From Actinomadura sp. HBU206391 (lineage in GTDB: Bacteria > Actinomycetota > Actinomycetes > Streptosporangiales > Streptosporangiaceae): a stretch of 36,892 nucleotides of DNA. Made by a program: the position numbers and the translations under genes. The DNA lies in the NCBI RefSeq assembly GCF_014323665.1, contig NZ_JABVEB010000053.1, forward strand, positions 1 to 36,892. The letters run 5' to 3'. A model generated the notes under the pieces. It did not search any database, was not told the origin of the DNA, and was given only the letters and a program-made list of their open reading frames with translations. Below are positions 7,816 to 15,887 of the stretch, in pieces; within the stretch, counting starts at the first letter, position 1; each line of letters opens with the position of its first letter.

Positions 7816-8088
7816 TCACCGATAATCGTCGTCATCCTGTTCGACACGCCGCCGCTGCTCCACCGCATCCGCCTCGTTGGCGTCGAAGGGCACCTGTCGT
7901 GGCGCCTCCGGGCCGGCCTCGTCGCGCACGGGCGTGCGCTGTTCGACGGCGTCCGCCTCATTGGCGTCGAAGAGCACCTGCGACGGCAGGTCGGTGTAGG
8001 TCCTCTCGTCCAGGGCCACGCGCTGCTCGGCGGCGTCCGCCTCGGACGTTTCGGGGCCGAGTTCCTGCTCCTCGTCCATCTCACTCAT
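7816..8088 (-). CDS. Small acidic repeat protein of unknown function
   Basis: A 90-aa, strongly acidic, cysteine-free protein with no hydrophobic segment, probably disordered and cytoplasmic. It consists of repeats around the unit NEADAVEQR: a degenerate copy SEADAAEQRVALDE near the N-terminus, then two near-identical copies of FDANEADAVEQR preceded by PSQVL or PRQVP, and a DDDDYR end. The repeats are visible in the DNA as well. ATG at 8088 has GGAGGGGG close upstream, so it is very likely translated. I recall similar short proteins in other actinomycetes but no assigned role. It lies just upstream of the TetR gene and 14 bp downstream of the reductase gene, so it may be cotranscribed with the reductase. 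Confidence 0.75.
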   Translation of the reverse strand: MSEMDEEQELGPETSEADAAEQRVALDERTYTDLPSQVLFDANEADAVEQRTPVRDEAGPEAPRQVPFDANEADAVEQRRRVEQDDDDYR

Positions 8089-8102
8089 GGGACACCCCCT
8101 CC

Positions 8103-9554
8103 TCAGAGGCGCTCGACCAGCTCACGCAGGGGCACCTCGATGGCCTCACCGTAGGTCGGGAACGCGTGGACGACGTCGGTGAGAACGCTCAACGGAGTCT
8201 CGGCGCGGATGGCGAGCGCGATCTCGCTCATCCATTCTTCAGCGTAAGGCCCGACCGCGGCGGCGCCCACCAGGACGCCACGGACCCTGTCGGCGTAGAG
8301 CTCGACCCGGCCCCCATCGTCATCTTCGACCGCCGCCCGTGCCGTCGAAGCGAGGTCGTACCCCGCCGCGAGCAGATCCACACCCTCGGCGTCGGCACTC
8401 GGCGGCGAGAATCCCACGGCGTAGACCGAGGGGGTCGTGTGGACCACCCGGGGAATGGCCCGGTAGTCGGCCTCGCGCCGTACGCCGAGCACGTTGGAGA
8501 CGACCACCCGCGCCTGGTAGCGGGCGAGATGGGGGGAGGGCCCCGTGCCGGTCACGTCACCGGCCGCCCACACGCTCCCGGCGACCTGGCCCGTGCCCGT
8601 GCCGGCGTGGGCGCCCGCGTCGGTGTCCGCCTGTGCCGTCGAGCCGGCCCGTGGTCTCGGCACCAGGCCGGCGGGCGAGCCGGATGCCGGCAGGCCGGGC
8701 GGATCGGTCACGAGGACCCGGCAGGTCGGGTCGACGCTCAGCCCGCGGGACGGGTCGACGGCGACGCCGAGCAGTTCCAGCCCGAGATCGGTGATCCGTG
8801 GTCGCCGGCCGGTCGTCACGAGGATCCGGTCGGCGTCGAGCACTCCGCCGTCGGACAGCGCCACCCGCACCCCGAACTCCGTACGCCGTATCTGGGAGAG
8901 CGTCACCCCCAGGCGCAGGTCGATGCCCATCCGCCGCAGCGCGCCGCCGAGCATGTCGCCGGCGAAGGGCGCCTCGGCGCCGAGCAGCCGCCGGGCCGAC
9001 TCGATCACCGTGACCTGGGAACCGTACGAGGCGTAGACCTGGGCGAGCTCGCAACCGGCCGGGTCGGCCCCGAACACGACCAGCCGGCGTGGCAGGTCCG
9101 CGCAGACGAGGGCCTCGTCACTGGTCCAGACCGGTGCGTCCAGGAGCCCGTCGATCGAGGGGAGCGTCGGCTCGCTGCCCGTGCACACGACGAGGTCGGT
9201 GAAGGTGTAGGTGACGGTGCCGACGCGGATCGCCCCCGGGCCCGAGATCCGGCCGAGGCCGCGCAGCACGGTGACGCCGGCCTCGGCCATCCGCGCCGCC
9301 GCGGATGTGCCGTCCAGATTCCCGGCCACCTCGTCGCGCCGGGCGATCGCGAGCTCCCACGTCTCGCCGCGCCGGGTCGAGTGCAGCAGCGACTTGGCCG
9401 GCATGCAGGCGAAGTAGGGGGATTCACCCCCCGCGAGCGCGTTCTCGACGAGGGCCACGGTGCATCCCGCCCGGGCGAGCTCGGTGGAGATGAGCCTGCC
9501 GGTCGTCCCCCCGCCGAGTACGACGACGTCATGATGGTTCTGCGCCACGGACAC
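8103..9554 (-). CDS. FAD/NAD(P)-dependent oxidoreductase, disulfide-reductase family with one redox Cys missing
   Basis: A 483-aa member of the pyridine nucleotide-disulfide oxidoreductase family (dihydrolipoyl dehydrogenase or mercuric reductase like). The N-terminal FAD motif is VVVLGGGTTG, the NAD(P) domain is around VVFGADPAGCELAQVY, the second FAD motif is VWAAGDV, and a dimerisation domain closes the protein. The active-site helix reads GGESPYFACMPAKSLL: the usual first redox Cys is Ser45 while the second, Cys50, remains. The C-terminal His463-Glu470 pair (HAFPTYGE) is kept. An Ala/Gly/Thr-rich insertion precedes the second FAD motif. GTG at 9554 has GGAGGG eight bases upstream, preferred over ATG at 9599. 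Its electron acceptor is unknown. Confidence 0.88.
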   Translation of the reverse strand: MSVAQNHHDVVVLGGGTTGRLISTELARAGCTVALVENALAGGESPYFACMPAKSLLHSTRRGETWELAIARRDEVAGNLDGTSAAARMAEAGVTVLRGLGRISGPGAIRVGTVTYTFTDLVVCTGSEPTLPSIDGLLDAPVWTSDEALVCADLPRRLVVFGADPAGCELAQVYASYGSQVTVIESARRLLGAEAPFAGDMLGGALRRMGIDLRLGVTLSQIRRTEFGVRVALSDGGVLDADRILVTTGRRPRITDLGLELLGVAVDPSRGLSVDPTCRVLVTDPPGLPASGSPAGLVPRPRAGSTAQADTDAGAHAGTGTGQVAGSVWAAGDVTGTGPSPHLARYQARVVVSNVLGVRREADYRAIPRVVHTTPSVYAVGFSPPSADAEGVDLLAAGYDLASTARAAVEDDDGGRVELYADRVRGVLVGAAAVGPYAEEWMSEIALAIRAETPLSVLTDVVHAFPTYGEAIEVPLRELVERL

Positions 9555-9638
9555 GCGACCGTCCCTCCGTCGGCGGATCCCGAACACATCTGCCTCCATG
9601 GTGGCGCAGATGGAGGCGCAGCGTGCGGGTTCGGCTAC

Positions 9639-10553
9639 TTACGGCAACTTCTGCCGCTCGGTCAGCAGCGGCGCGAGCAGATCGCCGTGTTCGTCGACCC
9701 GGGTCAGCATCTCGTCGGCGTCGAAGCGCAGGTCGCCCGGCTCCCGGCACGTCTCGACCTCGGCCCAGGTGACCGGGGCCGAGACGGTGGGGATGGCACC
9801 CGCCCGCAGCGAGTACGGCGCCACGGTCGTCTTGGCAGGGTTGTTCTGCGACCAGTCGACGAACACCTTGCCCTTGCGCAGCCGCTTGGCCATCTGGCTC
9901 AGGACCTGGTCCGGGTGCTCGCGCTCCAGCCGCTCGGCCGCCTTCCTGGCGTAGTCGGAGGTACGGCCGGTCTCCTCGACCGGCACATAGAGGTGCAGGC
10001 CCTTCTTGCCGCTCGTCTTCGGGTACGACGCCAGCCCGTCGGCGTCGAGCAGGTCGCGCAGCATCAGGCCCACTTCGCAGGCGTCGACGATCGTGGCCGG
10101 TTCGCCGGGATCCAGATCGAACACCATGAGGTCCGGCTCGCGCACTCCGCCGCGCGGTCCGACCCGCCACTGCGGCACGTGGAGTTCGAGCGCGGCGAGA
10201 TTGGCGCACCACCCGAGCGTGGGCAGGTCGTCGATCACGATGAAGTCCGTCTCACTGGCGCCCCGGGTGCTCCTCGGGGTGGGCAGCCGCACCGTCCGCA
10301 CCCACTCCGGGGTGTGCGACGGCGCGTTCTTCTCGTAGAACGCGCCGTCGCCGGTGCCGTCGGGGTAGCGGATGCGCGTCGCAGGCCGGTCGGCGAGGTG
10401 GGGGAGCAGGACGGGCGCCACCCGCGTGTAGTAGTCGATGACCTCGCCCTTGGTGAATCCGTGTTCCGGGTAGAGCACCTTGTCGAGGTTGGACAGCGTC
10501 AGCTCCCTCCCCTCGATCCGCACGCGTATCTTCTGCGGCTGGTCCGGGCTCAT
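9639..10553 (-). CDS. LigD-type NHEJ polymerase (primase-like PolDom)
   Basis: A 304-aa stand-alone polymerase domain of the LigD type, which adds nucleotides and fills gaps at broken DNA ends during non-homologous end joining. Motifs seen are ELTLSNLDKVLYPE at the N-terminus, the catalytic FDLDPG (Asp146 and Asp148), KTSGKKGLHLYVPV with the conserved SGxxGxH-like block, and DWSQNNPAKTTVAPYSLR. No ligase or phosphoesterase domain is attached. ATG at 10553 has GAGG five bases upstream; the frame is open beyond but lacks homology. It lies 62 bp downstream of the ligase gene on the same strand, likely one operon, opposite to Ku. Confidence 0.92.
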   Translation of the reverse strand: MSPDQPQKIRVRIEGRELTLSNLDKVLYPEHGFTKGEVIDYYTRVAPVLLPHLADRPATRIRYPDGTGDGAFYEKNAPSHTPEWVRTVRLPTPRSTRGASETDFIVIDDLPTLGWCANLAALELHVPQWRVGPRGGVREPDLMVFDLDPGEPATIVDACEVGLMLRDLLDADGLASYPKTSGKKGLHLYVPVEETGRTSDYARKAAERLEREHPDQVLSQMAKRLRKGKVFVDWSQNNPAKTTVAPYSLRAGAIPTVSAPVTWAEVETCREPGDLRFDADEMLTRVDEHGDLLAPLLTERQKLP

Positions 10554-10615
10554 GCTCACCTCGATGGGGTCAGGGGTCTCAGCGTCGGCGGTCTCGGGGT
10601 CGGGTGTCTCGGGGA

Positions 10616-11596
10616 TCAGGGTTCTCGGGTCACATCGGCCGGGTTCCTGTCGTCGCGCAGGCCACGCCATGAGGGAGCCCGCAGGCGGCGCTCGGCGGTC
10701 CAGGAGGCGTAGGCGACCTCGCCGACCAGGCGCGGCCGCACCCAGCGGGCGCCTCTGGCGAACTCGCGCGGGACGTCGTCGTCGTACGGGCTCGTCGGCG
10801 TCTCGAGCGGGTGGAGCAGCGCCGTCATCTCGTCCAGCATCCGGTCGGTGAACCCGGTGCCGACGTGACCGACGAAGCACAGGCGGTCGGCGTCGTACAC
10901 CCCGAGCAGCAGCGAGCCGACGCCGCCCGCACGCCGGCCCTTCCCGGGTTTCCACCCGCCGACCACGACCTCCTGGGTACGGAAGTTCTTCACCTTGCGC
11001 CAATGGTCGACCCGCCTGCCGGGCCGGTAGGGGGAGTCGAGCCGCTTGGCGACCAGGCCTTCGAGCTCCTGCTCGCGGGTGAACGCCAGTAGCTCCACGA
11101 CCTGTTCGGCGTCGGAGGCGTGCAGGTGGGACGGCGCCTCGATGGGCCCGGCGGTGAGTTCGAGGGCCTGCAGGAGTTCGCGCCGGTCGGCGTACGGGAG
11201 GTCGTACAGCACGTGCCCGTCGAGGAAGAGCAGGTCGAAGACGACGTACCGGATCGGTACCTCACGGATCACATGGCGGTCGGGGTGCGCGACGTGCATC
11301 CGCCGCTGGAGCAGTTCGAAGCTCGGCCGGCCGGTCCGGTCGAAGGCGACGACCTCGCCGTCGAGGATCGCCTGCCGGCCGGGGAGCAGGTCGGCGAGCC
11401 CGGACAGCTCGGGATAGTTGCCGGCCACCTCGCCGCCGCGCCGTCCGGTGGCGCGCACGCCCTCGGCGGAGATGTACGAGATCACCCGGACGCCGTCCCA
11501 CTTGAGCTCCAGCCCCCAGCGGGCCGCGTCTTCGCCGGGCAGCTCGCCGGGGCTCGCGAGCATCGGCGCGACCCGGCCCGGCATGGGAACAGCCAT
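10616..11596 (-). CDS. ATP-dependent DNA ligase, LigD ligase-domain type
   Basis: A 326-aa ATP-dependent DNA ligase of the NHEJ (LigD) group, sealing breaks via a lysine-AMP intermediate. Visible motifs are motif I LKWDGVR (Lys32 adenylated), RRGGEVAGNYPEL, motif III LDGEVVAFD, FDLLFLDG, motif IV EGLVAKR and motif V WRKVKN. The OB-fold domain follows with VGHVGTGF and GARWVRPRLVGEVAY. Polymerase and phosphoesterase domains are absent, so the system is split into separate genes. ATG at 11596 has only a weak ribosome site; an in-frame ATG at residue 5 is an alternative. Together with the polymerase gene and divergent Ku it forms a complete minimal bacterial NHEJ set. Confidence 0.92.
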   Translation of the reverse strand: MAVPMPGRVAPMLASPGELPGEDAARWGLELKWDGVRVISYISAEGVRATGRRGGEVAGNYPELSGLADLLPGRQAILDGEVVAFDRTGRPSFELLQRRMHVAHPDRHVIREVPIRYVVFDLLFLDGHVLYDLPYADRRELLQALELTAGPIEAPSHLHASDAEQVVELLAFTREQELEGLVAKRLDSPYRPGRRVDHWRKVKNFRTQEVVVGGWKPGKGRRAGGVGSLLLGVYDADRLCFVGHVGTGFTDRMLDEMTALLHPLETPTSPYDDDVPREFARGARWVRPRLVGEVAYASWTAERRLRAPSWRGLRDDRNPADVTREP

Positions 11597-11726
11597 GTAG
11601 AGGCATCTGCCCCGATTCCGCGTGGGTGATACAGGCGACCCGGAAATGATCAGGAACGGACATATGGTGCAAATCGAACTGAGTTGCGAAGCTTGGGGGG
11701 TGACCTCCTATGGGTAAGGACAGACC
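11597..11726. promoter_or_regulatory. Divergent NHEJ promoter region
   Basis: 130 bp separate the start codons of the ligase and Ku genes and must carry both promoters. AT-rich stretches such as ACATATGG (11660-11667) are possible -10 sites. No confident -35/-10 pair or sporulation-sigma-type promoter was identified. Confidence 0.4.
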
Positions 11727-12674
11727 ATGCGCAGCATCTGGAAGGGCGCGATCTCTTTCGGCCTGGTGACGATTCCGGTCAAGGTCTACTCGGCGACCGA
11801 GCAACGCGACATCTCGTTCCATCAGGTCCACCGCAAGGACGCGGGCCGCGTCAAGTACAAGCGCGTGTGCACCGTGTGCGGGGAGGAGCTCGCCTACTCC
11901 GACATCGCCAAGGGCTATGAGCTGCCCAGCGGCGAGATGGTCGTGCTCACCGACGAGGATTTCGCCGACCTCCCGCTGCGCACCAACCGCAACATCGAGG
12001 TGCTGCAGTTCACCCCGCTGGAACAGGTCGACCCCATCTACTTCGCCAAGAGCTACTACCTGGAACCCGACGCCGCCGGCACCAAGCCGTACGTCCTGCT
12101 GAGGGACGCCCTGGAGCAGTCGGGAAGGGTCGCGGTGGTCAAGATCGCCCTGCGACAACGGGAGTCGCTCGCCGCGCTGCGGGTCCGCGAAGGGGTCTTC
12201 GTCCTGGAGACGATGCTGTGGCCGGACGAGATCCGTGCGCCCGCCTTCTCGTTCCTCGAGGAGGACGTGGAGGTGCGGCCGCAGGAGCTGACCATGGCGA
12301 CCTCGCTCATCGAGACCATGTCCGGTGACTTCGATCCGACGGAGTACAAGGACGCCTACCGCGAGGCCCTGCAGGCCGTGATCCAGGCGAAGGTCGAGGG
12401 CAGGGAGGTCGCGGCGCCCGCGCCGCAGGAGGAGGAGCCCGCAGCCGCCGACCTGCTCAGTGCGCTGCGGGCCAGCGTCGAGGCGGCGAAGAAGAGCCGC
12501 GCCGGAGGCAAGCCCGATGACGGCGAGGCGGGCGGTGGCAAGCCCAGGGCCGCGAAGTCCGGTCGGCGACGCCCGGCCGCGGAGGGGCGGGACGAGGCGC
12601 AGGAGGAAGAGGGGGCCAAGAAGGCGCCGGCCAGGAAGTCCACCGCCAAGACCAAGAGCCGCAAGTCCGCTTGA
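11727..12674 (+). CDS. ku: Non-homologous end joining protein Ku
   Basis: A 315-aa bacterial Ku, the homodimeric ring that binds DNA double-strand ends and recruits the LigD enzymes. It starts with the hallmark MRSIWKGAISFGLVTIPVKVY, continues through FHQVHRKDAGRVKYKR, a CTVCGEE pair, and the core PYVLLRDALEQSGRVAVVKIALRQRE and LETMLWPDEIR. The core ends near residue 235. The rest is a long Ala/Lys/Arg-rich, acidic-basic tail ending KSTAKTKSRKSA, the extended C-terminal type that binds DNA in some actinobacterial Ku proteins. AAGGA lies about seven bases before the ATG. Its divergent partners are the ligase and polymerase genes. Confidence 0.95.
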   Translation: MRSIWKGAISFGLVTIPVKVYSATEQRDISFHQVHRKDAGRVKYKRVCTVCGEELAYSDIAKGYELPSGEMVVLTDEDFADLPLRTNRNIEVLQFTPLEQVDPIYFAKSYYLEPDAAGTKPYVLLRDALEQSGRVAVVKIALRQRESLAALRVREGVFVLETMLWPDEIRAPAFSFLEEDVEVRPQELTMATSLIETMSGDFDPTEYKDAYREALQAVIQAKVEGREVAAPAPQEEEPAAADLLSALRASVEAAKKSRAGGKPDDGEAGGGKPRAAKSGRRRPAAEGRDEAQEEEGAKKAPARKSTAKTKSRKSA

Positions 12675-12796
12675 TCAGGACGGGTGACGCGCCGGCCGCG
12701 AGATCACGGGGGAGGTCCTTCCTTCCACCCTGACCCCGCGACCGGTTCGGCGGGATGTTCCGCCCAGACCAGATGCCGCAGATCAGATGCCGCGGG

Positions 12797-14986
12797 TCAT
12801 ATGCCGGCGGTCGCCGGTTCGGGCGTCGGCTCGGGTGCGACGTCATGCTCACTGATGCCGTATCGGCGATAGAGACGGCCGAGGGGCCCCGGCGCCCACC
12901 AGTTGGCCCGGCCGAGCAGTCGCATCGTCGCGGGCACGAGCAGCCCGCGCACGACGGTCGCGTCGACCGCGATCGCGATGGCCATGCCGATGCCCGTCAT
13001 CTTGATGAAGGTGATGCCCGAGGTGGAGAAGGCCCCGATCACCACGATGAACAGCAGTGCCGCGCTCGTGATGATGCCGCCGGTACGCCGCATTCCCGTC
13101 GCCACGGCCTCGGTGTTGTCGCCGCCGAGGTCGTACTGCTCGCGGATCCGCGACAGTAGGAACACCTCGTAGTCCATGGAGATCCCGAAGATCATCACCA
13201 GCATCAGGATCGGCATCGCCGGGGCGATGCTGCCCGTGGCGGTGAAGTCGAGCAGACCCGAGAGATTCCCGTCCTGGAAGATCCAGACCAGGGCGCCGAA
13301 GGTGGCCGACAGCGAAAGCACGTTCATCACGATGGCCTTGAGCGGCAGGATCACCGAGCCGAAGGCCAGGAACAACAGGATGAAGGTCGCGACGCCCACG
13401 AAGAGCGCCAGCACGGGCAGAACGTCACCCAGGCTGTCGAGCTGGTCCACGATCTCGGCCGACGCACCGCCCACGTGCACCTCGGCGCCCGGCGGGGGCG
13501 GCACGTCGCGGACCCGCTGAACCAGTGACCGGGCCTGCTCCGAGGTCGGGTCGGCGTCGTAGCCGATCGCGACGCGCGACGTGGTGCCCTCGGCTCCGCT
13601 GAGACCGGCGCCCGTGGCGCCGGGCACCTGCCGCAGCCGGTCGGCGTAGGCGGCGAGTGCGGCCCGGTCGCCGGTACCGGTCACGATGGCCTCGATCGGG
13701 GTGGTGGCGTTGCGCGGGAAGTCCCGCTCCAGGACCTCGGTGACCACACGCGCCTCGGTGCCCGTGGGCAGCACCCTGCTGTCCACCGCGCCCCAGTTGA
13801 TGTGCAGGAACGGCGAGCCCAGCGCCAGCAGGAGGGCGATCGTCGCCACCGTGAAGACGATCGGCCGCCGCATGACGGCGTGCGCCAGGCGGTACCAGCG
13901 GTGGCCGTCCTCCCGGCGCGGCCGGCCGGTCGCCGAGCGCCGACGGCGGAGCAGCCGGGTGACCGAGAGCGCGTTGACCCGCGTACCGAGCACCGCGAGC
14001 AGTGCCGGCAGCACGGTCAGCGCGGCCAGCATGGCGACCACCACGGTGGCCACTCCGCCGAAGCCCATCGACCGCAGGAAGACCTGGTCGAACAGCAGGA
14101 GCCCGGACAGCGAGACGGCCACCGTCACCCCCGAGACCGCCACGGTTCGGCCCGCGGTGGCCATTGTGCGGGCCAGCGCGTCCTCGGTGGCCGCGCCGCC
14201 GGACGTCTTCAGCTCCTCCCGGAACCGGCTCACCATGAACAGCCCGTAGTCGATCGCCAGGCCGAGGCCGAGGAACGTCGTGATGTTGACCGCGAAGATC
14301 GAGACATCCGTGACGAGGGTCAGCAGGTGTAGGGCGGTGAACGAACCGAGGATCGCGACGATTCCGATGGCCAGGGGCAGGCTCGCGGCGGCGATGCTGC
14401 CGAAGATCACCACGAGCAGGACGAGCAGCACCGGCATCGAGATCGACTCGGCCTTGGCGATGTCGGCGCTGACCCGCTCATTGATCGCCGTCTCGATGGG
14501 CACGCCGCCCCCGATCTGGACGGTCAGCCCGGGCGCCTTGGCGGCGCTGTCCCGCAGCGCCTCGTAGGCGTCGTGGCGGGCCTGGTCGTCGGCACCCGCC
14601 AGCCGTACGACGGCGTACGTGGCGGCGCGGTCCTTGCTGACGAACTGCGCCGACCCGGTCGACCAGTAGGTGGCGGTGGCGGCGACCTTGTCCCTGGGGA
14701 GTGCGGCCAAGGCCCGCTCGACCGCCGGTCGGAACGCGGGGTCGTCGACGGTGCGACCGGGGCTGCGGTAGAGCAGCACCACGTCGGCGGTGTCGCGGCC
14801 GAGGTCGCGGTCGGAGATCTCCGCCGCGCGGGTGCTCTCGCTGCCGGGCGCCTCGAAGCCGCCGGACGACTTGAGGGCCCCGAAAACGCCGGTGCCCCAT
14901 ACGGCGGCGAACACGAGCATCGCCGTCGCGATCCAGAGGGTGGTCCGTCGTCGCCGGTGGACGAAGCGGCCCCAGTTCTCGAACAT
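12797..14986 (-). CDS. MMPL/RND family transporter
   Basis: A 729-aa membrane transporter of the MMPL family (RND superfamily), expected to export lipids or hydrophobic compounds using the proton gradient. Two homologous halves are present: one N-terminal TM, a large periplasmic-side loop (about 40-175), five TMs (175-345), then a TM near 370, a second loop (390-520) and five more TMs. Proton-relay signatures appear in both halves as GLAIDYGLFMVSRFREE and GISMDYEVFLLSRIREQ. ATG at 14986 has GGGAG five bases upstream. It is divergent from a TetR regulator across an operator-rich spacer, the usual layout for a repressor-controlled efflux or lipid export gene. The cargo is unknown. Confidence 0.93.
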   Translation of the reverse strand: MFENWGRFVHRRRRTTLWIATAMLVFAAVWGTGVFGALKSSGGFEAPGSESTRAAEISDRDLGRDTADVVLLYRSPGRTVDDPAFRPAVERALAALPRDKVAATATYWSTGSAQFVSKDRAATYAVVRLAGADDQARHDAYEALRDSAAKAPGLTVQIGGGVPIETAINERVSADIAKAESISMPVLLVLLVVIFGSIAAASLPLAIGIVAILGSFTALHLLTLVTDVSIFAVNITTFLGLGLAIDYGLFMVSRFREELKTSGGAATEDALARTMATAGRTVAVSGVTVAVSLSGLLLFDQVFLRSMGFGGVATVVVAMLAALTVLPALLAVLGTRVNALSVTRLLRRRRSATGRPRREDGHRWYRLAHAVMRRPIVFTVATIALLLALGSPFLHINWGAVDSRVLPTGTEARVVTEVLERDFPRNATTPIEAIVTGTGDRAALAAYADRLRQVPGATGAGLSGAEGTTSRVAIGYDADPTSEQARSLVQRVRDVPPPPGAEVHVGGASAEIVDQLDSLGDVLPVLALFVGVATFILLFLAFGSVILPLKAIVMNVLSLSATFGALVWIFQDGNLSGLLDFTATGSIAPAMPILMLVMIFGISMDYEVFLLSRIREQYDLGGDNTEAVATGMRRTGGIITSAALLFIVVIGAFSTSGITFIKMTGIGMAIAIAVDATVVRGLLVPATMRLLGRANWWAPGPLGRLYRRYGISEHDVAPEPTPEPATAGI

Positions 14987-15020
14987 CGATTCTCCCGCGT
15001 GCCGGAGTTACACTGCTACG

Positions 15021-15082
15021 TGGCGTTACATCGGTAAACGGCGTTAACTGCGAATGGTGTTAACTTCGCATACACCGTTTAC
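15021..15082. promoter_or_regulatory. Operator cluster between the MMPL and TetR genes
   Basis: Nested inverted repeats: GTAAACGG (15034-15041) with CCGTTTAC (15075-15082), and inside them TGCGAA (15049-15054) with TTCGCA (15065-15070). In addition GGCGTTACA, GGCGTTAAC and GGTGTTAAC recur at 15022, 15040 and 15057, 17-18 bp apart. This is probably where the divergent TetR regulator binds and controls both promoters. Confidence 0.65.
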
Positions 15083-15115
15083 TGCCGTCAAGCGTGCTGA
15101 GGAGATCCGAGTCGA

Positions 15116-15826
15116 ATGAGTGAGACACGGCGAGACCGTCTGCGGGCCGCGACGATGCGGGAGATCACGCAGACCGCCCGCCGGATCCTCGTGGTGGAGG
15201 GGCCGCAGGCGGTGACGCTGCGAGCCATCGCCCGCGAGATGGGCGTGACGGCACCCGCCCTGTACCGGTACTTCGACAGCCATCAGGAGCTCGTCCGGCA
15301 CGTCATCGGCGATCTGTTCACCGAGCTGACCGAGGATCTGCACGCGGCCCTCAAGGCCGTGCCGCCTGATGACATGGCCGGGAAGTTCATGGCCACCGCC
15401 CGGGAGTTCCGCCGGTGGGCGCTGGCGCACCGGGCGGAGTACTCCCTGCTGTTCGGCACTCCACTGCCGGGCCTCGACGTCGATCATGATGACGTGGCCA
15501 CCGAGTGCGGCCGCCGGTTCGGCTGGACGTTCCTCATGCTCTTTCAGGAGCTGTGGCTGAAGTCGCCGTTCCCCGTGCCGCCGGACGAGGAGATCGAGCC
15601 GAGCCTGCGAGAGCAACTGGAGCGCTACCGGGAGGGGCTCGGCAGCACACTACCGCTGGGTGCCCTGCTGACCTTCCTGCAGTGCTGGATCCGGCTGCAG
15701 GGCATCGTGAGCCTGGAGGCCTTCGGCCATCTGAGCTTCGCCCTGGACGACACCGCCCAGATGTTCGAGCTCATGCTCGCCGAGATCGGCCCCGTCCTCG
15801 GGCTGGTCTACGCTCCCGAGGACTGA
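15116..15826 (+). CDS. TetR/AcrR family regulator with WHG-type C-terminal domain
   Basis: A 236-aa TetR regulator. The DNA-binding domain shows MREITQTARRILVVEGPQAVTLRAIAREMGVTAPALYRYFDSH in order, with the recognition helix at VTAPALYRYF. The C-terminal part has the pattern of WHG-domain TetR proteins (FRRWALAHRAEYSLLFGTPLPG). Upstream AGGAG lies about eleven bases before the ATG, a rather long spacing. It is transcribed away from the MMPL transporter and almost certainly represses it through the inverted repeats between them. The ligand is probably the transporter's substrate or a related lipophilic molecule; this is inferred from context only. Confidence 0.9.
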   Translation: MSETRRDRLRAATMREITQTARRILVVEGPQAVTLRAIAREMGVTAPALYRYFDSHQELVRHVIGDLFTELTEDLHAALKAVPPDDMAGKFMATAREFRRWALAHRAEYSLLFGTPLPGLDVDHDDVATECGRRFGWTFLMLFQELWLKSPFPVPPDEEIEPSLREQLERYREGLGSTLPLGALLTFLQCWIRLQGIVSLEAFGHLSFALDDTAQMFELMLAEIGPVLGLVYAPED

Positions 15827-15887
15827 GCACCGGCGGCGGCCGGCATGCCGCCGAACCAGGAGAGGCGTGCCGGCCGCGCCCGCGGCG

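Noticed and set aside
7772..7825. GTCGTCACCG direct repeats near the end of the acidic repeat gene
   Set aside because: Two 10-bp copies only, downstream of a gene and without further structure.
7899..10712. Very long plus-strand frame opposite the reductase and polymerase genes
   Set aside because: It is the mirror frame of two well-supported minus-strand genes; such frames are typical in high-GC DNA and the translation has no domain.
12771..12807. Three ATGCCG-containing repeats at 14-15 bp steps
   Set aside because: Short, degenerate and partly inside the end of the MMPL gene; not enough for a repeat array.
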